A stretch of DNA of 64,000 nt, from NCBI RefSeq assembly GCF_947493735.1, contig NZ_CANLSL010000010.1:1-64000 (forward strand), read 5' to 3'. A program made the position numbers and the translations under genes. Source of the DNA: an uncultured Acinetobacter sp. Its GTDB lineage: Bacteria; Pseudomonadota; Gammaproteobacteria; Pseudomonadales; Moraxellaceae. Below the pieces are notes generated by a model. The model saw nothing but the letters and a program-made list of their open reading frames with translations. It was not told the DNA's origin and ran no database searches. Of this stretch, positions 32,043-40,703 are shown in pieces (positions within the stretch are counted from its first letter, which is position 1; each line of letters opens with the position of its first letter).

Positions 32043-33623
32043 ATGCGCTCCAACGCTTTTCGCATTAGCCTATTGACCTTATCACTCGGCGTTTTGCAAG
32101 CATGTTCCACCTTGCCACAGCGTGAGCCTGTTTTACCGACCTATTCGACACAATACCAAACAGATAATACGCAACTTGCACACCTTTTCGAACCGCTTAA
32201 ACAAAGCCACCCAAACCTGACGGGTTATCACGTCCTTTTTGAGCCGACTAAAGCACTTGCCACACGACTACAACTGATTGAGCGTGCAGATCAAACCTTA
32301 GACTTACAATATTATATTTGGGACAATGACAAAGTTGGCGCACTTGCCATAGAAGCGATTTTGCGTGCTGCCGATCGTGGCGTAAAAGTTCGCCTGTTGG
32401 TCGATGACAATAACAGTAAAAACTTAGAAGCTGTACTTCGCACATTGACACAACACCCAAACATTCAAGTCCGTGTGTTTAATCCATTTCGCTTTCGCAA
32501 TTTGCGTCCTTTGGATATGGTGCTCGACTTCGATCGCATCACACGACGGATGCACAATAAGACCTTTATTGTTGACCAAGAAGTGGCGCTTATCGGCGGT
32601 CGCAACATGAGCAACCAATACTATAATGCAGGGGAAAATTATCAGTTTTCCGATATGGACGTATTATTAGTTGGGCAAGCCACTGATGAAATCATGAATT
32701 CCTTCGATGAATATTGGAATCATGACTACGCCTACCCTATCGCAGACCTGAATCGCAATCGTGCCGATCGGCTCAGCATGGAAAGTCTACGCAAACAGCT
32801 CGAACAAAATTGGTTTGAAAGCACTGTAGAAGATTATCTCGGCATTCTGAGTTCATCGCTATCCTTTGACGACTGGTTTAACACCAACCTACCTTTGCAA
32901 TGGGTCAAAGCTGAAGTCATCAAAGACTCTGCTGATAAAATCAAAAAAGATGCGCCACAGGAAGAACATCTCAACTTCCAAATGACCAGTTATCTGAAAG
33001 CGCCAAAAAGTCATGTTGATTTGGTATCTGCCTATTTTATTCCAGACCGCCAAGCACAAGAATTAATCCAAACTTTTGCAGCGCAAGGCGTGAAAATTCG
33101 AGTTTTAACCAACTCTTATAAAGCCAACGATGTGCCTTTTGTACATGCTTTCTATGCAAAATATCGTGAGCCCCTTTTGGCGCAAGGTATTTCTTTATAT
33201 GAATTCCTTCCATCAATGCCCTACACTTTGTCACGAGCAGAACGCAAAGAACTTTTCGCTGACCAAAAAGTAGATAAAGATGCGATTGATCGCAGTAGCT
33301 TGCATGCCAAATTTATGGCACTGGATAATCAACAAGTCTTTATCGGCTCGTTCAACTTTGATCCACGCTCTGCGCATTTGAATACTGAAATTGGCGTGAT
33401 TTTGGAAAGTCCTGAACTCGCCACTTCAATTCATCAAGGGCTTGATCAAAACATCATGAATTATGCCTATAAAGTAACTTTGAACGATCAAGGCAAACTC
33501 GAATGGCAGAAGAAAACTGAGAATGATCAACGCATTACTTATAAAAAAGAACCGCAAATGTCTTGGTGGGAAAAATTGGGACTCAAACTCATTTCATTTT
33601 TGCCAATCGAAGGACAAATGTAA
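32043..33623 (+). CDS. Phospholipase D-family lipoprotein (cardiolipin synthase C-like)
   Basis: The 526-residue protein begins with a lipoprotein signal peptide; the lipobox is VLQACS (Cys about 21). Two HKD motifs are present: HNKTFIVDQEVALIGGRN (about 172-189) and HAKFMALDNQQVFIGSFN (about 421-438). The size and twin HKD layout match YmdC/ClsC-type enzymes that transfer phosphatidyl groups, and toxin-like PLD lipoproteins of Acinetobacter. It is likely anchored in the envelope. RBS AAGGA is 12 bases before the ATG. Confidence 0.9.
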   Translation: MRSNAFRISLLTLSLGVLQACSTLPQREPVLPTYSTQYQTDNTQLAHLFEPLKQSHPNLTGYHVLFEPTKALATRLQLIERADQTLDLQYYIWDNDKVGALAIEAILRAADRGVKVRLLVDDNNSKNLEAVLRTLTQHPNIQVRVFNPFRFRNLRPLDMVLDFDRITRRMHNKTFIVDQEVALIGGRNMSNQYYNAGENYQFSDMDVLLVGQATDEIMNSFDEYWNHDYAYPIADLNRNRADRLSMESLRKQLEQNWFESTVEDYLGILSSSLSFDDWFNTNLPLQWVKAEVIKDSADKIKKDAPQEEHLNFQMTSYLKAPKSHVDLVSAYFIPDRQAQELIQTFAAQGVKIRVLTNSYKANDVPFVHAFYAKYREPLLAQGISLYEFLPSMPYTLSRAERKELFADQKVDKDAIDRSSLHAKFMALDNQQVFIGSFNFDPRSAHLNTEIGVILESPELATSIHQGLDQNIMNYAYKVTLNDQGKLEWQKKTENDQRITYKKEPQMSWWEKLGLKLISFLPIEGQM

Positions 33624-33683
33624 TGGCGATAATAGCCTCAGCGCAATCACAGAATTAGCCACGCTATTTTAAATATCGTGCAT

Positions 33684-34562
33684 TTAAGCTAAGACATCTT
33701 GATGCAATTTCTCTAGCCCTTCTTGCATCTCTTTTTGCACCAACGCAGTCAAACTTTGAACGGTATGCTCTCGACTATCAATCGCAGGTAAGGCAACCAA
33801 ATGTGCTGTAACGACTGGCATCTGTAATACCTGCGTCAGATTTTGCACAAAACCTTGATCACCAATAAATGGAATAATATTGTCGAGCTGACCTTGATGG
33901 TTGACATAGGCAATTAAACAAATTTGTACTGGCTTTTGCGCTTCGATTGCCGATGCCAAAAGTTTGCCATGGACCTTTTTTACTCGTGTACCGTCAGTCG
34001 TGGTCGCTTCAGGGAAAAACAAAACAGGTGAGTCTTGCTTTAAAAATTCGGTGATTTGATCTTTAATCAATACAGAATCACCCGAACCACGACGGATAAA
34101 CAACGTCCCGCCCCAACGTGCAAGCTTACCAATGATCGGCCATGACGCCACTTCTGCTTTTGCCAAAAAGAAAACTCTCGCTCCTGAGCCAAGCACTGCC
34201 ACATCTAGCCATGAGATATGATTACTCACCCAAAGCGCAGGATGACGTGCAATCTCGCCATGCACTTGCACTTTGACATTAAATACCGAACTTAATTCAC
34301 GGCAGAAATACTGTACGTAGCGTGTGTTACTTGGATCATTTGGATTTTTATAGAGTTTTTTTGAAAAAATGAGATAAAACCCTTTAAAAATCACGAGTAG
34401 CAAATGGAAAAATTTTATGATGTAGAGCGTAATGCGTAGCAATAAATTGCGCTGTGGTAATTGCGTTTTCCCCACACTATTATTGTGTTGATTTTGATTG
34501 TTCTGCTGTTGATTTGACTGATCAGATTTTTGATCCGATTGAGCAAGCGGTTGTTGCGACAT
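33684..34562 (-). CDS. 1-acyl-sn-glycerol-3-phosphate acyltransferase-like (PlsC)
   Basis: The 292-residue protein has a Gln/Asn-rich N-terminus (about 5-35), one membrane segment (about 42-65) and the acyltransferase motifs NHISWLD (HX4D, about 113-119), GGTLFIRRGSG (about 151) and FFPEATTTDGTRV (about 184). It could transfer acyl chains to lysophosphatidate or to an ornithine lipid precursor; the sequence does not separate these. It faces the phospholipase D gene tail-to-tail, which suggests an envelope-lipid neighbourhood. Confidence 0.87.
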   Translation of the reverse strand: MSQQPLAQSDQKSDQSNQQQNNQNQHNNSVGKTQLPQRNLLLRITLYIIKFFHLLLVIFKGFYLIFSKKLYKNPNDPSNTRYVQYFCRELSSVFNVKVQVHGEIARHPALWVSNHISWLDVAVLGSGARVFFLAKAEVASWPIIGKLARWGGTLFIRRGSGDSVLIKDQITEFLKQDSPVLFFPEATTTDGTRVKKVHGKLLASAIEAQKPVQICLIAYVNHQGQLDNIIPFIGDQGFVQNLTQVLQMPVVTAHLVALPAIDSREHTVQSLTALVQKEMQEGLEKLHQDVLA

Positions 34563-34798
34563 TGACGCCGTTTTCCTAAAAACTATGTTTCACAGTAACC
34601 ATAATCTATTTTAGCCAAGCATCAAAGTGGTAAAATGTGCCAAATACTTTGCACTGTCCCATCTTTTAATTTTTCTCTGATAAATTTTCATTTCTTAAAA
34701 TGCAAGTATTCAAGTAACTTCACCATAAGTCAAATAGTCAAACCACTGTTTTTTTCATACAATAGACTTCTTTGACCTTATATAGAGATAATGTCTGC

Positions 34799-36127
34799 GT
34801 GGAATATTTTGAACGACACCAAGGTGGCGAACGTGCAATTTTAATCAGCACCCGAGTACAGATTTTAGAGGACTTAGATGCTGAGGAATTTCGCCTGCTT
34901 GCGGAGTCGGCAGGTGCAGAGATTATCGAGCACATGACCACTTCACGCAATCGACCTGATCCAAAGCTATTTATTGGTTCAGGTAAAGCCGAAGAAATTG
35001 CCGAGTTTATTCAACAAGAAGAAATTGATCTGGCTATTTTTGATCACCCACTTTCCCCTGCACAAGAGCGTAACTTAGAAAGAATCTTTAAATGTCGAGT
35101 CATCGACCGTACAGGTTTGATTTTGGATATTTTCGCCCTACGTGCTCGAACGCACGAAGGGAAACTGCAAGTCGAATTGGCTCAGCTTGAACATTTGTCT
35201 ACTCGACTGGTTCGAGGTTGGACGCATTTGGAACGTCAAAAAGGCGGTATCGGTCTACGTGGCCCGGGTGAATCACAGCTCGAAACTGACCGCCGATTAT
35301 TGCGTATTCGCATGACACAGCTCAAAGACAAACTGGAAAAAGTTCGCCAAACTCGTCTACAAGGTCGTGCCGCAAGACAAAAAGCCGAAATTCCAACAGT
35401 ATCTTTAGTTGGCTATACCAACGCAGGCAAATCTACCTTGTTTAATCGCTTGGCTGAAAGTGATGTGTACGCTGCCGATCAACTGTTTGCCACACTTGAC
35501 CCGACTTTACGTCGCGTACAGTGGGAAGGCTTAGGCACGCTGGTACTTGCTGATACAGTCGGTTTTGTTAAAGACCTCCCCCATTCACTGGTGGACTCGT
35601 TCCGAGCAACACTAGAAGAAACTTTAGAAGCCAGTTTGCTACTACATGTGATCGATGCTAACAGTCCTGATATGATGGAACAAATCGACGCCGTAGTAAA
35701 TGTGCTGGGTGAAATAGGCACTGATGTCACGATACTTCGGGTGTATAACAAGATTGACCAATCTAAAGATGAAGCAAAGATCATTTACAACAAGCCTCAT
35801 CAGCCTGAGCGTGTTTATGTGTCAGCACATACTGGTGAAGGTGTGGATTTATTGATGCAAGCTGTACAGGAATCATTGCTTGGTCAACTGAAAACATTTG
35901 AACTTCGACTTGATGCAAAACATGGCAAACTTCGTAGCCAATTACATCATTTAGAAGTGATTCAATCTGAGAGTTATGACGATCAAGGCATTTTACATCT
36001 GACCGTACGCATGTCAGGCGAACGTCTAATTCAACTCATCGGTCAAAACCATCATGATATGGATCAAATCTTGGGTGAGCAAGCAGTGCAGTTTAGACGT
36101 CCACTTGAAGCCTTTGAACAGAATTAA
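34799..36127 (+). CDS. hflX: Ribosome-associated GTPase HflX
   Basis: HflX binds the 50S subunit and splits stalled ribosomes after stress. The 442-residue form has the glycine-rich linker GIGLRGPGESQLETDRR (about 160-176) and the GTPase motifs G1 GYTNAGKST (about 205), G3 DTVGF (about 253), G4 NKID (about 319) and G5 VSAHTGEG. The GTG at 34799 gives the usual MEYFERHQGG start; an in-frame TTG at 34772 would add nine residues. Confidence 0.95.
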   Translation: MEYFERHQGGERAILISTRVQILEDLDAEEFRLLAESAGAEIIEHMTTSRNRPDPKLFIGSGKAEEIAEFIQQEEIDLAIFDHPLSPAQERNLERIFKCRVIDRTGLILDIFALRARTHEGKLQVELAQLEHLSTRLVRGWTHLERQKGGIGLRGPGESQLETDRRLLRIRMTQLKDKLEKVRQTRLQGRAARQKAEIPTVSLVGYTNAGKSTLFNRLAESDVYAADQLFATLDPTLRRVQWEGLGTLVLADTVGFVKDLPHSLVDSFRATLEETLEASLLLHVIDANSPDMMEQIDAVVNVLGEIGTDVTILRVYNKIDQSKDEAKIIYNKPHQPERVYVSAHTGEGVDLLMQAVQESLLGQLKTFELRLDAKHGKLRSQLHHLEVIQSESYDDQGILHLTVRMSGERLIQLIGQNHHDMDQILGEQAVQFRRPLEAFEQN

Positions 36128-36254
36128 ACCTGTACTTTATCCATAAAAAGCTCAACTTTAGGTATTCAGGTCATTGTTTATATTTTAAGATCTGATTAAA
36201 TTCGGCTCATTCACGCACCTGACAAGGCAATATATTGAGATATTTAGGTCTGCC

Positions 36255-36620
36255 ATGAAAAGTAAAACCGACTGGATCGCCTTATTATTTACCGTCCTAC
36301 TCATCGTGATCGCACGTGAAGGTGCGGTTGCTTTGATGACTTTATTTGGACATCCTGAGCTTGGTAATTTAATTGGCTTGGCTTTGTTGCTGATCGTACT
36401 GGTCATTTGGCGACGCTTTAAGCCGATTCCACACCGAATGATTGATGCCAATGCTTGGATTATGAAAGAAAGTGCGTTTGCATTTTTACCGATCTCAGCC
36501 GGTGCTGTGATCATGCTCGTGGCGATGGGTGCTGAGATTCCTGCATTCTTATTGGTGATGGCGGTCAGTACGCTGATACCGCTATGGCTCTATGCCAAAA
36601 TCTCTAAACGCTGGCTTTAA
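36255..36620 (+). CDS. CidA/LrgA-family holin-like membrane protein
   Basis: The 121-residue integral membrane protein has four helices and the LrgA-type segment AFLPISAGAVIML (about 75-87). LrgA/CidA proteins resemble holins and act with LrgB/CidB; recent work on the families links them to pyruvate transport and cell lysis control. The following gene is the LrgB partner, 74 bases downstream. RBS AGG precedes the ATG. Confidence 0.85.
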   Translation: MKSKTDWIALLFTVLLIVIAREGAVALMTLFGHPELGNLIGLALLLIVLVIWRRFKPIPHRMIDANAWIMKESAFAFLPISAGAVIMLVAMGAEIPAFLLVMAVSTLIPLWLYAKISKRWL

Positions 36621-36694
36621 TTCAACCCAACTTAAAATCAACCTAGCTAACTCAACTCAGCTTTAACTTAATTTAGAATTATTAAGGATCTTCC

Positions 36695-37363
36695 ATGCTC
36701 ACGGTACTTGCAGGTTTTGTCTTAACTTTGATTGCCTTTATTCTGGGCAAGATTGGGTTTCGTTATATCCCGCAAATCCCTGTGATCGTAACTGCAATGA
36801 TTTGGGTGATTATCTTGTTATGGCTAGTGAATTGGCATTACGAAGACTACATGGCGAACGTACAGCCGTATTTTGATCACCTGCTCGGATATGTCACGGT
36901 TGCACTGGCTATTCCGCTGGCTGCAATGCGTTTTGACGATCTACCACTCAAACCGATGATTGGTATTCTCGCCTTTGCTAGTATCAGTGCTGTTGCACTA
37001 CCAATGGGACTTGCTTATTTATTACACCTTGCTGAGCCTACCATTTTGGCATTTGCCACACGTGCCGTAACCACACCTGTGGCATTAAATATTGCCACCT
37101 TACTTCATGCCCCTCTCGCTATGGTCAGCCTTATTGTGATCTTATCAGGGGTGATCGGCGCAGCGTTTTCACCGTGGATTTTACGACATATCAATGATGA
37201 GCGATCTTCAGGCTTGGCTTTGGGACTTGCCGCACATGCAATCGGTACGGTGCAAGCATGGCAACGTGGTACAGTTGCAGGGCGTTATGCTGCTTTTGGC
37301 ATGGCAATCAATGCTGTACTTACTTCGATATGGTTACCGATTTTATTTCATACATTGCAATAA
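36695..37363 (+). CDS. CidB/LrgB-family membrane protein
   Basis: The 222-residue protein has six or more membrane helices and the LrgB segments YVTVALAIPLA (about 66-76), ATRAVTTPVALNIA (about 121-134) and GLALGLAAHAIGTVQAW (about 174-190). It pairs with the LrgA-like protein upstream as an operon (RBS AAGGA). The LytS/LytR two-component system that controls it in Firmicutes is not in the window. Confidence 0.88.
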   Translation: MLTVLAGFVLTLIAFILGKIGFRYIPQIPVIVTAMIWVIILLWLVNWHYEDYMANVQPYFDHLLGYVTVALAIPLAAMRFDDLPLKPMIGILAFASISAVALPMGLAYLLHLAEPTILAFATRAVTTPVALNIATLLHAPLAMVSLIVILSGVIGAAFSPWILRHINDERSSGLALGLAAHAIGTVQAWQRGTVAGRYAAFGMAINAVLTSIWLPILFHTLQ

Positions 37364-37691
37364 ATCACAGTATCAACAAATAAAAACGGCATAAATCACA
37401 GATTTGTATATCTAACATTGACTTCATTACATAAAAATTTAAACATGAAGCAAATATGAACAACTGTGCATTTAGAAAATTAGAAATATTACTGACAAAA
37501 ATACAATTATTTTTTACTTATAATTCAATTAATTAAAATATTCTTCAAAACAAGAAAAGTGCTAAGTGATATTTTTTGTCAATTAAAAGTTCTCAAAAGG
37601 ATAGTTATTAGATATTTTCAGCATATTTACTCACCTATTTTAAAGCGTTAAGATGAGATTATAAGGTTTACAACTGTATAGGATTTACCGA
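37364..37691. other. AT-rich intergenic stretch
   Basis: No gene. It holds poly-A/T runs and presumably the promoter of the DUF2147 pair near its right end. Nothing else is recognised. Confidence 0.5.
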
Positions 37692-38150
37692 ATGAAAGGC
37701 ATCAAGCTGTTTTTATTATCTAGCTCATTACTGATGGCATCCGCATCTGTGTTCGCAACAACAGATATCCAGGGTACTTGGCGTACGATTGATGATAAAA
37801 CTGGTTTTAGTAAAGGTATTGTTAAAATCACCAAATCTGGTGACGGCACTTACTCAGGTAAAATCGTTGAGGTCATTCCACGCCCTGGTTATACCCCTAA
37901 GGCAACTTGTGAAAAGTGTTCAGGTGCTTTAAAGAATCAACCAATTCTTGGAATGACTGTACTTTCGGGTATGAAGCAATCTAGTAAAAATGAACGTGAG
38001 TTTACTGGTGGCCGTATCTTAGATCCGCTGACTGGTAAATCTTACAAAACCAAAATGAAGTTAAATAGCAGTGGTTCTCGCTTAAATATGCGAGGTTATG
38101 TAGGTGTTGAAGTCGTTGGTCGTAGCCAAACTTGGATACGTCAGGACTAA
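37692..38150 (+). CDS. DUF2147 secreted protein, first of a tandem pair
   Basis: The 152-residue protein has a Sec signal peptide (cleavage near SASVFA, about 22). The DUF2147 fold includes QGTWRTIDDKTGFSKG (about 27-42), RPGYTPKATCEKCSG with a CxxC pair, ILDPLTGKSYK and RGYVGVEVVGRSQTWIR. The function of DUF2147 is unknown; it is thought to be periplasmic or surface-located. The next gene is a clear paralogue. Confidence 0.85.
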   Translation: MKGIKLFLLSSSLLMASASVFATTDIQGTWRTIDDKTGFSKGIVKITKSGDGTYSGKIVEVIPRPGYTPKATCEKCSGALKNQPILGMTVLSGMKQSSKNEREFTGGRILDPLTGKSYKTKMKLNSSGSRLNMRGYVGVEVVGRSQTWIRQD

Positions 38151-38245
38151 ATCAGCAAATATCAGCTTGGTGATCTTGAGGAATTCAGGAAGTCGTTACA
38201 AGGTCACCGCTTGGTAGTGAATATCGTAGTTAAAAAAGGATGTTT

Positions 38246-38698
38246 ATGATGAAAAAAATGAAGCTTGCACTCCTCACAGGTTTAATGTTGAGCGCATCAT
38301 CAATCTTTGCCGCAGATGACATCGCAGGCACATGGCGCTCAATTGATGACAAAACAGGCTTTAGTAAAGCCCTGATTGAAATCAAAAAAGATGGCAAAGG
38401 TGTATATACAGGTAAAATTATCAAAATCTTGCCACGTCCAGGCTATACACCGAAGACGCATTGTCAAGACTGCCCTGCACCTTATAAAAATGCGCCTATT
38501 CTTGGCTTAACAGTGCTAGATGGAATGAAGCAAAAGAATGCCACTGAATACGAAGGCGGAACAATTCTCGATCCACTTACTGGCAAAGTCTATAAAAGTA
38601 AAATCAAAGTCAGTAGCAATGGCAATCGCCTGCGTATGCGTGGCTATGTCGGCGTAGAAGTCTTTGGTCGTAGCCAAACTTGGATTCGCAATAAATAA
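38246..38698 (+). CDS. DUF2147 secreted protein, second of a tandem pair
   Basis: The 150-residue paralogue of the previous gene keeps DDKTGFSKA, RPGYTPKTHCQDCPA (CxxC), ILDPLTGKVYK and RGYVGVEVFGRSQTWIR. It has a signal peptide ending near SIFAAD. RBS AAAAAGGA fits an ATG at 38246 (or 38249) better than that at 38240. About 95 bases separate the pair, and a terminator follows, so both are probably one transcript. Confidence 0.85.
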   Translation: MMKKMKLALLTGLMLSASSIFAADDIAGTWRSIDDKTGFSKALIEIKKDGKGVYTGKIIKILPRPGYTPKTHCQDCPAPYKNAPILGLTVLDGMKQKNATEYEGGTILDPLTGKVYKSKIKVSSNGNRLRMRGYVGVEVFGRSQTWIRNK

Positions 38699-38726
38699 CT
38701 CACTACCTTTCGCTTTTTAAGCATCG

Positions 38727-38756
38727 AAATCCCAGTTGAATGCTGGGATTTTTTGC
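38727..38756 (+). terminator. Rho-independent terminator of the DUF2147 pair
   Basis: The nine-base stem AAATCCCAG / CTGGGATTT is followed by TTTT, about 30 bases after the stop. Confidence 0.88.
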
Positions 38757-38835
38757 TTTATTTTCATGTTTTTCTTGACTTAATATCCTAGTTCAATCCA
38801 CAATCGAAGCATTGTTAGGGGTCTATACACTTAGA

Positions 38836-39477
38836 ATGAAGTTGCTGATGAATATTCACAAAATACAGCACAAAACTTATTTTAAACGCATTTTAGGCAT
38901 TCTTTTGTCGATGATATTTGCGTTTTCGAGCCATTTTGTCTTTGCCAACAACTCACAGCCAAAAGCTGCCTACTATCGATATTATAGCAATGGTGTCGCT
39001 ACGGTCAGCCGCTCTGTCACGCCAACACATATTCGCCGAGGTTATGAGGTACTTGATCAAAATATGTATTTGATCAAAAAAGTGCCTGCCTATAATGTTG
39101 AAAAAGATTTGCGTGAGGAAAAGCAACGTGCAGTTCAATTTGAACGTCATCGCAAAGATTTACAAATCAAACGCTCTTTTCGTGATGTGGAATATGCTAC
39201 TCGCAAAAAAAATGATGTCATGAAAGTCTTGAATAAACAGTTGCGTCAGCAATATATTCTGATGAAACAATTACAGACCGATCGGAGTAAATATTTAACC
39301 GTCAAGGCTGAACATATTCTTAAAAAGAAAGACATTCCCACAAGTCTAGAAACCAATATTCGCAATAACCTAATTCATATCCAAAACACCCGAGATTCAA
39401 TTGAAAATCTTAAAAAAACCATCTCAGATCAACAAGAGTATTACGATTACGTTATTTATCGTTTACAAGTGATGTAA
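38836..39477 (+). CDS. Hypothetical secreted coiled-coil protein
   Basis: The 213-residue protein has a hydrophobic signal segment (FKRILGILLSMIFAFSSHFV) probably cleaved after VFA. A short beta-like part (YYRYYSNGVATVSRSVT) and about 130 residues of charged heptad-rich helix (Lys/Glu/Gln) follow. This resembles periplasmic DUF4124-like or coiled-coil proteins, but I do not assign a family. The start (38836, 38848 or TTG 38812) is uncertain. The RND genes follow after about 45 bases. Confidence 0.65.
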   Translation: MKLLMNIHKIQHKTYFKRILGILLSMIFAFSSHFVFANNSQPKAAYYRYYSNGVATVSRSVTPTHIRRGYEVLDQNMYLIKKVPAYNVEKDLREEKQRAVQFERHRKDLQIKRSFRDVEYATRKKNDVMKVLNKQLRQQYILMKQLQTDRSKYLTVKAEHILKKKDIPTSLETNIRNNLIHIQNTRDSIENLKKTISDQQEYYDYVIYRLQVM

Positions 39478-39522
39478 TCCTTTTTATATTGGCAAGCACT
39501 ACACAGCTTGCCTCATGTAAAT

Positions 39523-40668
39523 ATGGACATTCAAAAACAAAAACATCTTCCCTTTTCCCTCATTCTTTGCACGGTGCTCGGTTTAACAGCTTGCCAAAAA
39601 GAAGCAATCGAAACTGCAAATCAGAACACCAATCAAAAAAATGGTCAGCAAGCAATTGAGTTGATTGCTGAAGACATTGTACAGATAAAAACTGGATCAC
39701 TTGCGGACAAATCACCATTTACAGGGACGATTCAAGCCGTTTCACAAACCAGTGTGCAATCTCAAGTCAGTGCGACTGCAATGCAGGTTACCGCAGAAAT
39801 TGGACAATCCATATCCAAAGGACAGGTTCTAGTTCGGCTAAATAATCAAGACAATAACGCTCGCTTGGCACAAGCAAATGCCAATCTCGCAGCGACCCAA
39901 GCCCAAGCTGAGCTCAATAGATCATTGGTAGAGCGCAAACGCAGACTGTGGCAACAAGGTTTTATTTCCAAGTTGGAATATGAGCAAAGCCAAGTCGAAT
40001 ATCGTGCGCAAGCTGAACAAATCAAGGCAGAACAAGCCAATGTCAATATTGCAGAAAAAGCAGCGCAAGATACGGTGATTCGTAGCCCAATCAATGGTGT
40101 AATTACCAATCGTCAAGTGGAACAAGGACAAACCATTTCAGTCGGACAAACCCTATTTGAAATCGTTGATCCATCAAACTTAGAACTCAAAGCCAGTCTA
40201 GCTGTGTCTGAAGCCTATAAACTCTTTGTCGGGCAAAATATCGAATTTCGCTTACAAGGAGATACCACACTCTACCCTGCGAAGGTAACACGTGTGTCGC
40301 CAGTCGCCGATCAAGCGAGTCGTAACATCACATTCTTTGCACGCCCAACGGCGCAAGCACCATTACACATTGGCACCTTTGTTGAAGGTTCGATTATTCG
40401 TAACAACAATCAACAAGCTTCTGGTCAAATCATTCCTCTAAATGCGATTCGACATATCGACACCGCACCTTTTGTTTGGGTAATTCGTGATAATAAACTA
40501 CTCAAAGTTAAAGTCGATGTCATGCAAAAGCAAAGTGCTGATCAACTCGCTATCGTCAGGGGTCTGCAAAATAATGACTTAGTGAGTTTGATTGACTTTA
40601 AACATGATGATATTAATCAGACGGTAAGTATCAAGTCACAAACAGCGCAAACGACTGCGAATAAATAA
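39523..40668 (+). CDS. RND efflux periplasmic adaptor lipoprotein
   Basis: This membrane-fusion protein bridges an inner-membrane RND pump to an outer-membrane channel. The 381-residue protein has a lipobox LGLTAC (Cys about 24), the lipoyl half-motifs (GTIQAVSQTSVQSQVSATAM, then RSPINGVITNRQVEQGQTI), a helical hairpin between and beta-barrel/membrane-proximal domains (DPSNLELKASL). The ATG at 39523 is chosen over TTG at 39508. The RND pump starts 35 bases downstream. No outer-membrane factor is nearby. Confidence 0.92.
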   Translation: MDIQKQKHLPFSLILCTVLGLTACQKEAIETANQNTNQKNGQQAIELIAEDIVQIKTGSLADKSPFTGTIQAVSQTSVQSQVSATAMQVTAEIGQSISKGQVLVRLNNQDNNARLAQANANLAATQAQAELNRSLVERKRRLWQQGFISKLEYEQSQVEYRAQAEQIKAEQANVNIAEKAAQDTVIRSPINGVITNRQVEQGQTISVGQTLFEIVDPSNLELKASLAVSEAYKLFVGQNIEFRLQGDTTLYPAKVTRVSPVADQASRNITFFARPTAQAPLHIGTFVEGSIIRNNNQQASGQIIPLNAIRHIDTAPFVWVIRDNKLLKVKVDVMQKQSADQLAIVRGLQNNDLVSLIDFKHDDINQTVSIKSQTAQTTANK

Positions 40669-40703
40669 GCTAAAAAAATAATTCAAGAAAGGAATCTCAC
40701 AGC

